64,000 nt of DNA from the NCBI RefSeq assembly GCF_028769735.1, contig NC_088171.1:91124912-91188911 (forward strand), written 5' to 3'. This DNA comes from Zonotrichia leucophrys gambelii (Eukaryota > Chordata > Aves > Passeriformes > Passerellidae). Under the pieces are notes generated by a model. That model did not search any database. It had not been told where the DNA came from and saw only the letters and a list, made by a program, of their open reading frames with translations. Positions 12,148 through 25,539 of this stretch are shown here, piece after piece. The position numbers were made by a program, and so were the translations under genes. Positions within the stretch are counted from its first letter, which is position 1. Each line of letters begins with the position of its first letter.

Positions 12148-13299
12148 AAGAAAAAAACCCCCAGAATTAAAAAACCCGAAACCCCACGACTTGAGCTGTA
12201 GGAGAGGCGCCGCTGCTGCTGCGTGCCGCAGAGCTGCCGTGGCCCGGACTGGCTGCGCGTGTGCGTGTGCGGGGCGCCGAGCCCGAGTGGGAGCGTGTCT
12301 GCGTGCCGCGTGTGAGGGCGGGAGCGTGCGCGGAGCCCGCCCGCGCCGGGCAGCGCTGCCGCGGGCGCCGCGCGTGTGCCAGCGGGTCGCGCGTGGGCAC
12401 AGCCCGCGGGCCGCGGCTGCCGCCGGCCTCCCCTGCCCGCCCATGGGCAGCGGCCGCCGCTCGCACCTCCCCGCGCCCGCCCTGGCAGCTCCACCTGGAG
12501 AAGGTGCCCGACCCGCCGGCAGCCAGCGCTGATGCCGTGAAGAGGGAGCTCGGTCCGGCCCCCGCCGCCGCGGCACACTTTGCTGTGCCCCCGGCCGCGC
12601 ATCCCGCCCGGCGGCGCTGCCCGAGCCGGAGGAAGGGCGCAGGCGGCACTCCGCGCCCGCGGCGGGGGCTGCCCCGGCTCCCGCGGAATGCGGCACTAGC
12701 ACCCCCGCCCCGGCTCCGCTCCGCTCCCCTCCTCCGCCTCCCCGGCTCCAGGGGGGGGCTTTTTCCTCATCGGCGTTTTCTGCCGGAGCATCCCTTTTTT
12801 TTTCCCCTTTTCACCCTTTTGGAGGAGGAGGAGGGGGAAGGAAGGAAGTGTTCAATGAGGGCTGCTCGGCTCCCCCCCCCGCGCCTGAGAGGTGCTGTCC
12901 CTCCCTGAGCGGAGAGGGGGGAGAGCTGCCGGGGAGGCAGAGGCAGGTCCCGCTCCCTTGCTGTGCCGCGGGGAGAGCGGAGGAGGGTGGTGGGGAGAGT
13001 GTCTGTGTGTGCGTGGTGGTGGTGGTTATTTATTTATTTATTGCTCCTGGTGGTTGCAGCTGGCAGACCTGGGAAGGAGTAGGCGCCATTGCCAGAAGGA
13101 TTATTGCCAGGGGAGGGGAGGGGGGGGAAGAGAGAGGAGACCCCGAGGCTCCCGAGGAAGCGGAGAGAGGCAGATCTTTCCCTCCCGCCTTGGCTTCTGC
13201 CGCCGGGGGATGCGCCCAGACTGAGAGGGGCTCGGCTCTCTTCCGCCGCTCAGCCCGTTCCTCCACCCTCAGTCCTCCTCCTCCTCCCCATCCAGCAGC

Positions 13300-13608
13300 A
13301 TGCATCCCTCTTCGCGGAGACCGGCCGCTGCCACCTCCAGCCCTGCCATGCTTCTGCTGCTCCTGTGCCTGGGCTGGGCGCCGCCGGGCTGGGGCTGGTC
13401 TCGGGGCAGCTCCCGGGGGGCGGCCGGGCTGCGCCCCAACGCCACCACGCCGATCTCCATCATGGGCTTGATGCCGGTCAACCAGTCCGAGGAGGAGAGC
13501 AGGATCACCCAGGGAGTGCTACCCGCCGTGTATCTGGCCATGGATCAGATCCGCAACGAGTCCCTGCTCAGCCCCTATTACCTGGACCTGCTGGTCTACG
13601 ACACGGAG
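13300..13608 (+). CDS. GABBR2: GABBR2 exon 1 (GABA-B receptor subunit 2, N-terminus)
   Basis: 103 codons from ATG to a phase-0 donor (gtaggg at 13609). GABA-B receptor subunit 2 is a class C GPCR that pairs with GABBR1. It carries the first to surface, couples to Gi/o and does not itself bind GABA. Residues 1-16 are Ser/Pro/Ala-rich; residues 17-33 are the hydrophobic signal-peptide core; the mature protein probably starts near residues 32-40. The Venus-flytrap domain begins at residue 52 (ISIMGLMP), followed by VLPAV (73-77), QIRNESLL (83-90) and the exon-ending YDTE. These segments match the known family start, and the exon break after DTE agrees with the mammalian gene as I recall it. N-glycosylation motifs are at 47, 61 and 86. 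A second in-frame ATG (codon 17, 13348) also has a purine at -3 and could be used. No exon 2 was found in the window. Confidence 0.93.
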
Positions 13609-14214
13609 GTAGGGACAGCCGAGGGCCCCAGCCCCGGGCGCAGGGGGAGGCGCCGCCGCCCAGTCCCGGGGCGCTGCGGGTGCAGGGGCGCAAGGGCAGC
13701 GCGGACGCCCGGGCCGGGCTGCGGCTGTCGGCGGGGCCGTGCGCGCCGCCTCCGAGCCGCCTTGCCCGCCCGGCCCCGCAGGCTGCCGGCAGATGTGCGG
13801 GCACCGGCGGCGGACGGGGGGGGACGCGGGGCCGGCGGGCCGTATCCTGCCCGCCCGGTGTTACCAGCAGCGGCTGCCCCGGCAGCTGGGGCTCGCCCCG
13901 CCGCGCCAGGAGCGCCCCTGTCCGGGAGCCGCCTGCAGCGCGGGGGTGGGCCCGGACGGTGCCCGGGTGATGGGGGGTTCTGGTGGCTGTGGCCGGGATC
14001 CGCTGCCCTTGGCACGCACGTACACCGGTGGGAGGAAAGCTGCCTCGCCCAGCGGAGCCGCGGCCGCATCCCGGTGCCAGCCGCCACCCGCTCAGCAACA
14101 GATGCACTCCGGGCGCTCCGCTCCCCCGCGCCGCCAACGGGCTCACGCTGCCAGCCCGGCTTATCCCATGCGGCGGCGGGACGCGAAGGGCAGCGATCGC
14201 AGCCGTAGCTTGAG

Positions 14215-14238
14215 AAGGAGGAGGAGGAGGAGGAGGGG
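14215..14238. repeat. (GGA)n microsatellite
   Basis: A run of about seven GGA/GAG units inside the CpG island, downstream of the GABBR2 exon 1 donor. Confidence 0.85.
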
Positions 14239-17200
14239 AGGCTATGTCAGGGGCTCGCTGAGATGCCCCCCGTGCCTGCCCCCGGAGGGAGCGGCTGGGC
14301 GCTCGCCCGGGGGTGCGCGGCGGGGCGCGGAGGCGCTCGCTTCTCGGGAAGAAGTAAATTTGCAGTGCCCGTCCCCGCGGAGCGCTGCCAGCGCGGCGGG
14401 ATGCCTGCCCCCGTTCCGGAGCGCTGCCAGCGGCCGGTTCAGGGCTGGGAGAGCGGGGAGCCCGGCTGAGCGAGGGAACACACTCCCTTTACCTGGGAGA
14501 GGGAGCAGGGAGCGAGGCGAGGGCTTTGTCGAGCTGGTTGCCACTACCAGCCGCCCACAACTGCCTTAGGTTTTTGTCACAACTTCAGTACCTGTGTGCT
14601 TGCGGAGGATACGCGCGGCTCCGGTACCGGGGCTCCCCTGAAGATGGCAGTCGCTTCTTGTGCAATGCTGGCGCCGGGGTTGGCTTCCAAGACAACCCCC
14701 GGTAAAGCAAGTGACTGCTGAAAATCTTGCCGGCTGTAATTTAAGGAAGCCCCCGTCTGCTCCCTTTGGGTTCTCAGGGTCCGGGGGGAACAAGCTGAGA
14801 GCAGCAATGACAGGCTGTACTGCTTCGTGACAGTGTTTGCGTCCCTGAAATGACTACCGAAGGCCTCTCCTTCCAGGGTGGCTGCTTTTTATTGACATAC
14901 ATTTGTCATAGTGTGTTTTTTTAAAGATATCTCTGAGCAGAAATGCATGGAGGGCAATACTGCTGAAGATGTCACTTAGGAAGGAGCAGGCTGCCATCCT
15001 GTTGTGTTGTGTGAACAAGACTAGATACTGACAGGGAGTACAGGCGAGATCAACCTAGAGTAGCTGCTTGTTTCCTTAAAAAAATGAATCTTAGGGAACT
15101 CTGCAATTGTAATGAAAAGAATTATGGGGATTTTCTGAATGGCATTACCTGTCTCATAAAGTGAGATGCATGTCAGGAAAAAATCACAGGTCTCCTAATC
15201 CTGTTTTCATTATGTTATTCTACATTAGTTTTTCCCTTGGATAGAATTATTACAAAATATGCATAGGAATTAGAGGAGCCTAGGCAGGATGTCCCTTCTT
15301 CATACAGTAATATTTTAATCAATCAGGTGCTGCGCTTTATTGCAGTCAAAATATTGTCGCGTTCTTCATAGAGATTTTGGGTTCTAGACTAGGGGGTTAT
15401 CATAAACATATTCAGGAAAAACATTACCGTGTGTATTCTGGAATGAGTATCAGTTTCTTAAAAATTGCGTTTTTACTGCTTGCACTCCAGGGGCATAAGA
15501 AATCAGGGTCATGTTGCCAGCTTGCTGTGTTGCTTTGGATGCTTTTAAGCAATTAATAAATGGATGGTTACGGGATGCTAAGTCAGGTGAACGTATGTGT
15601 TTGGAGTACAGTTGGGTCATTACTGTGTGCTTAATAGTGACAAGTAAATAAGTTAGTGTCCACAAGGAGTGCTAGATTGACTGCACCCAAACGGAATGGA
15701 CGAGTGGCCTGAAATAGCCATTAAATACCTAATGGCAGCACAAACTTTTCCCCTCAGTTCGGGCATTACCTTTTTTACTTCAGTGCACTTAGAGTAAGCA
15801 GGAAGGTAGCTGGCTCATCATGCCCACTTGATTCTCAGCCTATTTTCTGAGGCTGCCAATAAATAAGATATGCCTGAAGGGGCCTGGATCCTTATCATTG
15901 CATAATCAGAGGCCAGGGAGTAGCTCTCCCTCTCAGGGCTTCACAGGTGGTGCTTGTGACATTGTTGGCTCTTGAAAGAGAGAATGTAGAGCCTTGAACA
16001 CATGGGATTTTTTAATAGCTTGAGAAATAATTGCAGTATATTTATAATGCTTAGGAAATGTATGGCAGTGATTTAGTAACTCATGTATTCTCCCTTGTGT
16101 CTCTCCAAAATCCCTCATTGTTGCAGTCTGATCCTTGTATTGCAATTTTCTGTAATGGTTTAACTAAGTGCTTGTGAAAAACAATAATGAAAATAAACAG
16201 ACTAGATTGTTTTTTTATTTTTTATTATGCATTCAGGTTCGTTCTGTCAGGATTGAACTGAATATTCTATCTGGCTTGATAGTTCTGGTTTGGATAAGGA
16301 AGCATCATAATGCCTTTACTTTCTGACCAGCCATCTGAAGAACTGCAGTGTGCCTTCTAAGGTCAATTGTTGTTTGTCAGCACTTGAACTCGTTAACCTC
16401 TGAGGACATGAGCAGCAGCTCTAGTGTTTTTCAAAGCATTTAAATTGAATTAACCACTTAAGTATAATGTTTAGTTTATGACTCAGCTGAGATTGTGTGA
16501 ATTACATCTTTGTTATGAAATATGACCGCAGGTTACATCACATACAAAAATGCAGAGGCTTCTGTTCTGGGTATTTTTGATTTTTAAGTGTGCTCGGAGT
16601 GTGATCCTGATCCAGTCTATTTTGGTACTTCATGGGCATGTCTTTATCTATTTGGGCATTCCTATGCAGACTCAGCCAATAAAATGAAGCTCAAGTGTAG
16701 GCATTTGCAGAACTCTGGTCTAAGTGACTTTACTTTGTGCTGTTCATTTCAATGAGAGTGGGAGTCTCTCTCTAGATGAGACTCTTGGGCAAAATTTCAT
16801 AATTGTGTTATTTTAGAAACTCAAAAATTTATAAAGTGATCTCTAAAGAGTCTCATCCAAACCCCATTGAAATTAATGGCAGTAAATGCACCAATTCCAG
16901 CAGCCCTTGGACCAAGTCCTAGAAGTTAAGGGTGCTTGATAGCTTATGGCTTCAGATAACAACCATGATACAACATTTCTTTTCATTTTTTCCATCCCTG
17001 TGATTGTAGCTTTAGTTGGTTTAAAAAGAAAAAAAATAGTTTGCAAAATAATGAAAGAAAAACCTCTACAAGCACTAGATACAGCTGAAGATGCACATAA
17101 ATCAAGAACAATTATTCCAAAGTAAGCACCCTAACATACATCTGTTGAAGGAAAAAAGCAGAATAACCCTAAAATAAAAGGAATTAATCATTCTAGTGGA

Positions 17201-20200
17201 CCCTATTATAAATGTCAAAAGTATTTAATTTGCATCAGGCAAAAACTGACCATATGGTAACTGGAGGAAGAGGCATTCTGGAAGAAGGCAAGGGAAGTCA
17301 ATGGAAGTTGGATATCTGTCCTTCTACATCTGGACATCTTCCCTCAGATATGCATTGGATTTTCTTATTTCTTGTAGGAGCAGTGCTGCAAGTGGTGCAC
17401 AGACAGTATGAGTTGTTTTTTTTTAATCAAAACATGCATAGTCAAGAAAGCACTTGTTTCTGAAAATCAAAGTGAGTTTTGACAAGCTAAAAAAAATTTT
17501 CCTGAAGTAAGTGGGTATATTATCACAAAGAGAAAAGAATATTTGTACTGGGGAGATGAGATTATTTAATTTTCTCTAACTACAACAAGCACCTTGTGGT
17601 AAGCATCATATAGTCTCATTTTTGTGAAATAATACATTCTTATACCTTTAAATAGCGGGTTGGTATAGAGGGAGGAGCTCTGGAAAATGCACAGGATTCC
17701 ACAAAATCTGAAGGAACATGTGAGCTTATTGATATTTGAGACATATTTGCCTTTTTCTATTCTGTAACTACGTAGAAAGTGCCTTTCCTAATTTATGTGA
17801 CAAGAAATTACAGTTTAGGTGTAGTATGTGTAGACTTTATCTTTGTTTCCTTCTTCTTTTTTACTAAAAAAAGTGAATGTTTTCAGTAAAACTCTCAAGG
17901 CTTAAGAAGGACCATGCACCCATCTGAGTCATTCTTACCAGCTGTCCTAAGTTTTAAAGGACCCTGAGCCCCCAAATAAAGATGCCCCTTCCAGAAAATC
18001 CTATCATGAGTGGTGTCAACAGAACCCACTCATGTCTTGTTCTGCAAGTGGAAGTGGAAGTTCACTTTTGCTGAGAATGGGGAGCACATTCCAGAAACAG
18101 GAGAGCAGGTTTGTGTCAGTGGTACGGGATAAGGTGACTGTACACTGGAACTCCACAAGGTGGTTCTCGGAGAGGGACAAACAGCTGCTGGTTGCTGTCT
18201 GAAAAACTTCTCCATTACCATCACAGGGCTGAGCAGGGACACCTCTACCCCCCAAAGAAGTGCCTGTGATGTGTTGGTTAGGCCCTCTGTCTTGGGAGGC
18301 ATCGATCCAAGTCGCTCCCTGGATTTGCAAGAGGAAGCACGATGTACCACAGTCAAGTGGGGTCTCTGGGGTGGGCCCTGTGATGCTTGTGAGTGCTCTG
18401 AGCACTAAATTGTCTGGAGCCTTATTTTGATTTCTGGAGTGCTCACAGTGGGACAGGTGAGGCTGTGTTGTGCTCATCTGAGGGTAACAGCTGAATACAT
18501 GGGAGAAGTCAGGGTCTGAAAGGGGGTACAGTTAACAGCAGACAGAGCTGGCAGACATTTGTTCTTGTGTCATCAGGTGAGCATGTGTCTGGCACATGTT
18601 GAGGCAGTTGGGTAATTTCTTACCTTTAAATATTACTGAGTACTTGTGCTGTCTGATATTTGCAGAGAGGGAGGCATTAAAATGCACTACACTGCATGTA
18701 TGGTGCCAGTCACTGTCTGCTCTGCTGGTGACACTCTGCTTGGAAGGGACATCTTTAAATAGTCACTGTCCCCTCTGACTTCCGAGTAACATGACTCCAA
18801 CATAACCTCCTTTTGCTTCAGAGTTTTGTAAACTTGGAGGGAAGAATCTGAAAGTTAAGTGTTTATGTTAATTCCATGCTGGCTTCTCCGCTGATGTTAA
18901 GGTGTGGGTGGGGAGAGGAGAGAAATCATGTATTCACTGCACCCACTCCTCTGGGTGCGGATCCCAGACCTGCAGAATGTACATCCTCTAAATATCTCTG
19001 CAAAGAGATTAAAGCCAGTTTCTGGCATATGTCTTGCAATTTCTTGTATAACTTATCCTATGCATACTGCAAAACACACTCTTATGGAATCTTTAGATTC
19101 AAATGCCAAACGTGCTCCATCAGCACAGAAAAACTATTTTTTGGACTAAATCTAGGAAATAGTATTTATTTGCATTTGAAGAAAGAGTAGAAAGGCCCTG
19201 TCCTCTTACATCAGCCAGAGTTAATTACTCAAGTTTGTGGAAAGGATGGGATGTAACATCCTGGTGATAACTGTGAAGAAAATATTTGTAAGGGGAAAAC
19301 AGAGAGGAAGGAGCTAGATGAGAGAGATTTAATGGTAGCATTCACTAAGAAAGTTGTTGATATGCTGTTTATATTATTTTAATTAAATACACGTAACTAT
19401 TTAGAATTACACCATAGGCATGTCAAGGCTGCAAAACACCACCTTGCATTAATAATCTGAGTATGATGATACATGTGCGTATCAAGCTGTGTTCTCTGCT
19501 TTCAATTTCATTGCTTTATGGACATTTTCATGGCATAAGGCAGAAGTGTAATGCCTTTGAGCAAACTGTAGAATCTGGGAACCAAAAAAAACTCAAGTGG
19601 ATACCATTGCTATGATGGAAATGAGATACTTTTCCTTAGAAGTGTTGAACCATTGCATGCAGAGGTCTGGCTCAAGGAATCAAGTGGTGAAAGTTAACAG
19701 AGGAAAACCCCCCATTATTCCTTTTGACTTGGATAATTTTTGGAGCAGCTGGGGTTAGCAGAGATGTGTGCTGAGATCAGTGAGCACAGCTATGACTCAG
19801 TCTTGTGGAGATGTCTGTTAATACACAGCAGCCCCATATATCCCAGGAAGCCTATTTCAGACTGTGGGATTCCAAACTGAGATGGTGCAGTGCACATACA
19901 TCACATTTTTTCAAATTTATTTTTGTACTAGGAATCTTGGATCTAAATCAGTGACAGAGCCTCTAACTTTTCAGCAGCCAGATGCACTCTGATTTGTGGG
20001 TCTAGCTGAGCTAGAAATGAGATTTGCAGTGCCTTTGTAGTTCTTGGGCTCCCGTGTTAATGGCCCAGTGGCCTGACTCCTGAAGCGAGCTCCTTCAGCT
20101 ACACCCTGAGAACAATGGAATATGTTTTCAGTCACCCTCTGTCTCCCCTTGCCATGCCACGGACACTTAGGAGATGCCTTCGTTGCTAAGCAGGGATTTC

Positions 20201-23200
20201 TTTACTTGCAAAGGCTTTTGCTGTGGGTAAGGTCTGCTGGATTTGGGGACTGCTTGATACTGCCTGCTGAGTGGAAATGGGGCATATTGACTGGCAAACA
20301 CTTTTCTGAATTTTATTTTTTCCCCTTGTGATGGAATAGCCAAGTAATCTCATTGCTAAGTCAGTGATTGATGATCAATTTCTGTGCCATTAATTTTTCA
20401 TTATCATCTGCCTTTATTTCTGATGGTTTTATCTATAGTATTTTTCAAACGAGTTTTCTCAAATGTGAAGAGGAAAGCTAACAAATTAAAGACAAATATC
20501 CACCTTCTGCCTGAAACCTATACCCACAAAGAATGAAAAATATGGGCGCTAATTCAGCAGGGATGTCCAAATTGTTGTTACTGAGGCTTCTGAGAGATGA
20601 AGGCCCAGATAATGGACTAATTGCTTTAAAGTGAGCATCAGGACTTTGAGTGATAGGATTAGAAAACTTAGGTTTCCCTCTATGGCCGTGGTACTTTCCT
20701 TAAATAATTAATGAGTTCTAAGATCAGAGGACCATTAGGATTATCCACATTTTACCATACAGACCATGTATTTCAACTTGCAGTGCTGCAAGCTAGAATA
20801 TGTACTTCAGAAAACCTTTCTATCTTGTCTTAAGGATACCCTGAAATCGTTGTCCCTGGACAACTTTTTTCTGTGATTTGCTTGTTATCTCCAGCTTAAT
20901 CTTTGCTGACCCTGCAGCCACTGAAGCCACGAGAGGAGCAGCTCCAATTTTTTTTCACATACACCTCCGTCCCTGCAATACCTCAGCAGCTGCAGACTCA
21001 GGACATCACCAGCAGAAGAGGGGGATCAAGGCTTTCTGACTTCTATGGCTGTCTAGGGGATCCTTCCCTTTTCTGAAGGACTCTGGTGGATTGGATCCTG
21101 ATGGAATCAGAAAACTTCTTCGCTTTGTGAGACATAAAGTCACAGACGTTATGTGGAAACCTTGTATGCTTGTTTCTTTGCAAGCTGGGTCTGCCAGGTT
21201 CATGTGCTCTGTCACTGAGTAGATGGCTCTGCAGAACGTTTTTTGAATCCTTGGCTGAACTGATTTTCTTCTCCTTTACCCCCACCTTTTTTGTAAGACC
21301 CTTTTAGCCACAATCCCCATCAGAACAACTTACCGTGTCTGTCTGATTAAGTTATTTCCATAATGTCTTTTATTTTATTTATTTGAATAATCACCACCAT
21401 GTATCTCTAAAAGAATCTATTTGTTGAATCTTTTATGTCCTTAAAGTAGTTATGTATTTTAATTTTCCATTTACCTAGGGTAGGCCTCAGCTTCTGCTGC
21501 AGCTTCGTTGAACTGCAGAATTATGTGAAGATTCATACACACAATAGGTGTCTAAGTAACCATTTTACATCCAAAACCTCCAGGGAGAAGTAGTAAGAGG
21601 CCCCTTTTGGGATGCTAATTAACTTCCTTTCCACTGTTTACTGCTCCTGTTTTCACAGGGATTTAAGTGTTTTTCTAGCAAAGAATAATCTCTTTCTTTC
21701 ATACCTTTAACTCTATATGAAGGGACAATTTTTGACAGACACTTAATGCGGTATAAAATACAACATGCAAAAATTTTCAAGCATTGTCATTCAGATGTGC
21801 ACTCGTGTTTATTTTGTCAGCACCGTGTAGGTATATTTTGGTATACACATATGGTATAAAAATATTAAGCTCTGTGTTTTTGTGGGGTCTTCCATATAAC
21901 TTTAAAGTTCTGTAGAAGCACCATGGATTTTGCTTTCTATTTCCTTCTGTGAATTTGGCAAGACCGAAGTATTAATAATTTACAGGAGGTTGATCAAGAG
22001 AGAAAGCCAACTTCCTCTTTTTTCTCCCATCCACTTTTTCTAAAAATTATAAGCAGGACAAAATTCCCTGTTGTTGGTGAGAATCTAATCTGGAGGGATG
22101 TGCTAGTGGCAACAAGATTTTGTGTGATGTAGCAAAATAAATTAAGTTCCAGTAGCTGTCTGTGTATAAAGTGATACAAAAAGTTTTGCATTTTAAACTT
22201 AGTTAAGCTCCCCTCTGCTCCTCATTTTTTGCTGAGAGGCATGCTAATAGTATCAGCTCCACATCACTTTTTTCTTTGCTTTCTTTATTTTATTTTTTTT
22301 TTGTTTTAAAGGTTTCTAGTTAGGTCCCTGAACTAAAGATTTGCTTTCCAAAAAACACGGAGTGATTTGCATTTTCTGTCAACAACAGTGGGAATTGCTG
22401 AATGCTCAGCACTTTAGAAAGCCAGCCCACCTATGAAAATGCAGAGTTTCTATGAGGAGGAGACCTAGAATTGCCACTTTTAATTAAGAACAAAGGCACT
22501 CATCGTTACTTGCTTTACAGTTTCAAATTGCCTGGTGGAATAAAATGCTGATTTCATTCAGCCTTTGGGATAGAAATCCTTTCAGGATCAATGGCAGTAT
22601 TAAATATCTTTTTAAATTAGATTATCACATCTCAAGGATCTTGTAGTTGAGAAATAAGCAAAGTGCAGTATTTTTAAAAAAACCATCGATCAAAAAATAG
22701 ACATTTCTACAATTAACACATATTTGAAAATGGTGTTTGACCTTGGCAAAAATAACAGCTTGTATAAAATAAGCAAAAGGAGTGACATGGTGGGAGTACT
22801 ATGTCCCTAGGGCCTTGTTACTCAAGGCAGGTCTGTATGGCTGGCATGGGTATGTCACTGATGGGTATCAGGAGGTGTTATCTCAATGTCAGCAGAAGCC
22901 CTTACTGTAGTTGCAGCAGCAAACGTATTTTTTTTCTAACAAAGGTTATTTAGTTAAAAGGGGATAGTTTACTGAAGGACAGAAAGTGTGTTTTCCTTAG
23001 CTGCTCAAAAGTTTGGTATTATTAGAAATCATTTTTCCATCCACAATAGAGCAAGTTACAGAGTAAGCCACCTCTGAACGTTAAACTAGACAGAAAGAAT
23101 TGTTGATTTGGGTTTTTTTCCCTCAGCGTTTTATGCATTCTTGTGTCTTTCTTCTCAATCTTTTGCAGTTTGTCATCTTTATTCTCAAAGTGCTGCCACT

Positions 23201-23400
23201 AGAATTTCATCTATTACTTCAGGAATAATCTCACCATTGCTGTAAATACTAGTAATTTTATCTCTTTTCTTCAAGCCTTCTGTTCAGAATGGAGGAAATT
23301 AATTTGATCTCTGTGTTGCACTGCTGGGAAAAAAGGAAAGGAGGCGGAGAGATTTTCAGCCTACACACAAGGAGTCAGACACTGGGTTTTGAGGCAAAAA

Positions 23401-23427
23401 AAAATTTTCATTTCAAATGAAAATTTT
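23401..23427. repeat. short perfect palindrome (13-bp arms)
   Basis: aaaattttcattt (23401-23413) and its exact reverse complement (23415-23427) are separated by one base. It directly precedes a CR1 tail and may be part of its insertion site. Confidence 0.85.
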
Positions 23428-23431
23428 AATT

Positions 23432-23500
23432 TCAACATGATCTTGAAGGTCTCTTCCAACTTAGTCATTCTGTGAATTTTGTGAATTCTGTGATGTAGAT
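23432..23500 (+). mobile_element. CR1 LINE 3' tail fragment
   Basis: The wording 'gatcttgaaggtctcttcc' followed by 'attctgtgaa' and two further copies of an attctgtga-like octamer is the typical avian CR1 3' end in + orientation. Only the terminal part is present, as in most 5'-truncated CR1 copies. Confidence 0.75.
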
Positions 23501-25402
23501 AGCCTGCACATTTGGATGGTGCTGTGGGAGGTAAATAATTGTATCTGGATAGCAGTTACTTAAAAAGCTGGGACATGTTACAGCACATAGTAGTATCTTG
23601 ATAATGAAGTGCTCTTGGCAGAAGGTAGAGGCTTGGTCTCAATGTCAGAACAGGAGTTTCCTTCCACAAGAAATGTGTTGGTTTCCAATACATTACCAAG
23701 GTTTCTTAGGATGTGTGAGTGCTCTGTAGTCTAATTACACTGAGCGATTAAGCAACAAGAGCGGAGACACGTGGGACAAGAAGGGGTGAATGATAACCTG
23801 CTTTGAAAAAAACTAACATGTGAGCCTGGGATTAGAACATCCTATAAATGTTAATGGCTGTTGCTCAAGGGGGAGGAAGCTGTGTGTGGGAGGCATGAGG
23901 TGACATATAGCTTAAATATATAGCCAGTCTTTAATGCAGTTAATACAGTCTATAATCAAGCTTTTACATGAACTAATAACTGTTTAAGTGATTTACAGTT
24001 CAGAAATACTTATCAGGGGATTGAGAATTGAATTTTAAATGCTGTAAAATTTGAGGATAATGTGGCAAGGAGGACAACACTGAAAAGATTCCTCCTTTTG
24101 CCTTTGGAAAGTATTGGCTGTGGAGGACACATTTATGCCAGGTGTTTGGGGTTTTTTCTATTTTTAAGTTCTCAGGGATTGTGCTTCTACGAGGGAGCAC
24201 AATTTCCTCCTACAGTTTCCCTCTCTGAATATTACTCAGTTTGTGTGGAACTCACAAAGGAGATGCCAACAGTGAGTCATCTGGTCACCAGCTCTGTCCT
24301 AAGGTTTTTAGCTAAATCTTGTAAAAGCTCCTTTAATGTAATGAACAACAGTGATTGACCTTTGGTAAACCCCCCCCAAAACAGTGTGAAAGGCAGTGTT
24401 TAAAGTCAAATGGCCTTCTTTTCCTGACACTGAAATCAAGTTTCAAAGTCAGTGCTATTTCAAATGCTTCACATTTGAGAAGTGGATGTAAGATGCAATG
24501 AGTTGATTTATCATCTTAAAATTTCCCCATTGTTATATTTTAGTAGTAACTTTTGAGGGTGTTGGTCAAACTCACTTGAAAGACTCTATCTTCAAATGTG
24601 AAACAGAGGCTTAGTTATCTGCTTTTGTGGGTAATAAGCCTCAAGAGATGCTATTCTGAAAATGAAGATTATACCTGTATGATCAGTCATGAGCATGGCA
24701 AATATAGCTATTTTATTCATAAAAATGAAAATGCAGGGTCTTGTTTTGATGCAAGCTTTACAGGATTAGTTAGCAATAAAAATACTATATAAGAAACAAT
24801 TGTCTGGTTAGGTAGTTCAATGTTTCTGTCAGGAAGCAGATTTTCAGGACACAAGTGACAGGAGGCTGCTGTAATTCATAATCTTGTTTGCTCCTTTGCC
24901 AGGCATGGGTTAAATGCAGCAATGCTGAGGGCACCCAGCAGTAGCACCAGCAGAGAAAAAGACTGGTCTAGCTTGAAGCTGCTCATGGGTCTACAGAATA
25001 AGGTGATGCTCCCTTAAATGTGTGTCCATCCGTATGGTGCTGAAAATTACCTCATAGCCTCTGATTCGCCATTGCTCCCTTATAAACTTAAAGGCACTGG
25101 CTGAGCAACAGGGGTTCAGTGAGGTGTGCTGGCAGATTTGTGCCTTTTGAAGTGCTAAAGAGGGTATTGGATAGTCAAACCACATTTTTTTGCTACCTAC
25201 CTTTGAGCCAAAGCTATGACTCAGTGGAGGCCCGTTTCCTCACTTAGGTGGTGAGAAGATTTGGGGATAGGAAGAGCAGTTCAGAGCCCCTTATCTGCTG
25301 AGGTTTGGCAGCATGAATGCCTGCTTTCTTCCCCTCCTTCATTAGTGTAGTCAATGCTGAAATAATTTGTAAGGAAGGCTGGTCCAAGGACTGTTCACCA
25401 AT

Positions 25403-25446
25403 AAAATCCCATTTAAGCCTCTAAGGAAGGTATTAAATGGGATTTA
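25403..25446. repeat. inverted repeat, 13-bp arms
   Basis: Arms 25404-25416 and 25433-25445 are exact reverse complements (aaatcccatttaa / ttaaatgggattt) with a 16-base spacer. It could fold as a small hairpin; there is no evidence of expression. Confidence 0.7.
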
Positions 25447-25539
25447 AGCAACATCTTGGCCTATACTGGCTGTCTGCTCAGGGAAGAGGTTCATCTTAAG
25501 TTAAAAAAAATGTTTTAAAATATGTTTTCAGTGATCACA

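Larger units (their letters stand above)
11001..12179. other. intergenic region upstream of the GABBR2 CpG island
   Basis: Mostly unique sequence with no recognisable gene. The 3' part contains a perfect 13-base inverted repeat (11969-11981 and 12051-12063) around a T16 tract, then an (ACAA)n run, then the sharp rise in GC at about 12180. Distal promoter elements of GABBR2 may lie here, but none can be named from the sequence. Confidence 0.55.
12180..14560 (+). promoter_or_regulatory. GABBR2: CpG island covering GABBR2 promoter and exon 1
   Basis: About 2.4 kb of strongly GC-rich sequence with dense CpG, in clear contrast to the AT-rich flanks. It contains GC-box-like runs and (in the + direction) the GABBR2 first coding exon at 13300. 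The transcription start is not visible; the 5' leader probably begins somewhere in 12200-13200. Two short upstream open frames (12855-12908 and 13210-13224) precede the GABBR2 ATG. A GTGG/TTTA mixed repeat at 13014-13042 sits in the leader region. The many long open frames on both strands here reflect low stop-codon frequency in GC-rich DNA, not genes. Confidence 0.85.

Noticed and set aside
11953..14569. Many long open frames on both strands (up to about 300 codons) in the CpG island
   Set aside because: GC-rich DNA has few stop codons. Only the frame of 13300-13608 carries a recognisable protein; the rest are Arg/Ala/Pro/Gly-rich shadows.
18016..18477. 153-codon minus-strand frame opposite a + frame at 18160-18408
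   Set aside because: No recognisable similarity; the frames mirror each other and have no supporting signals.
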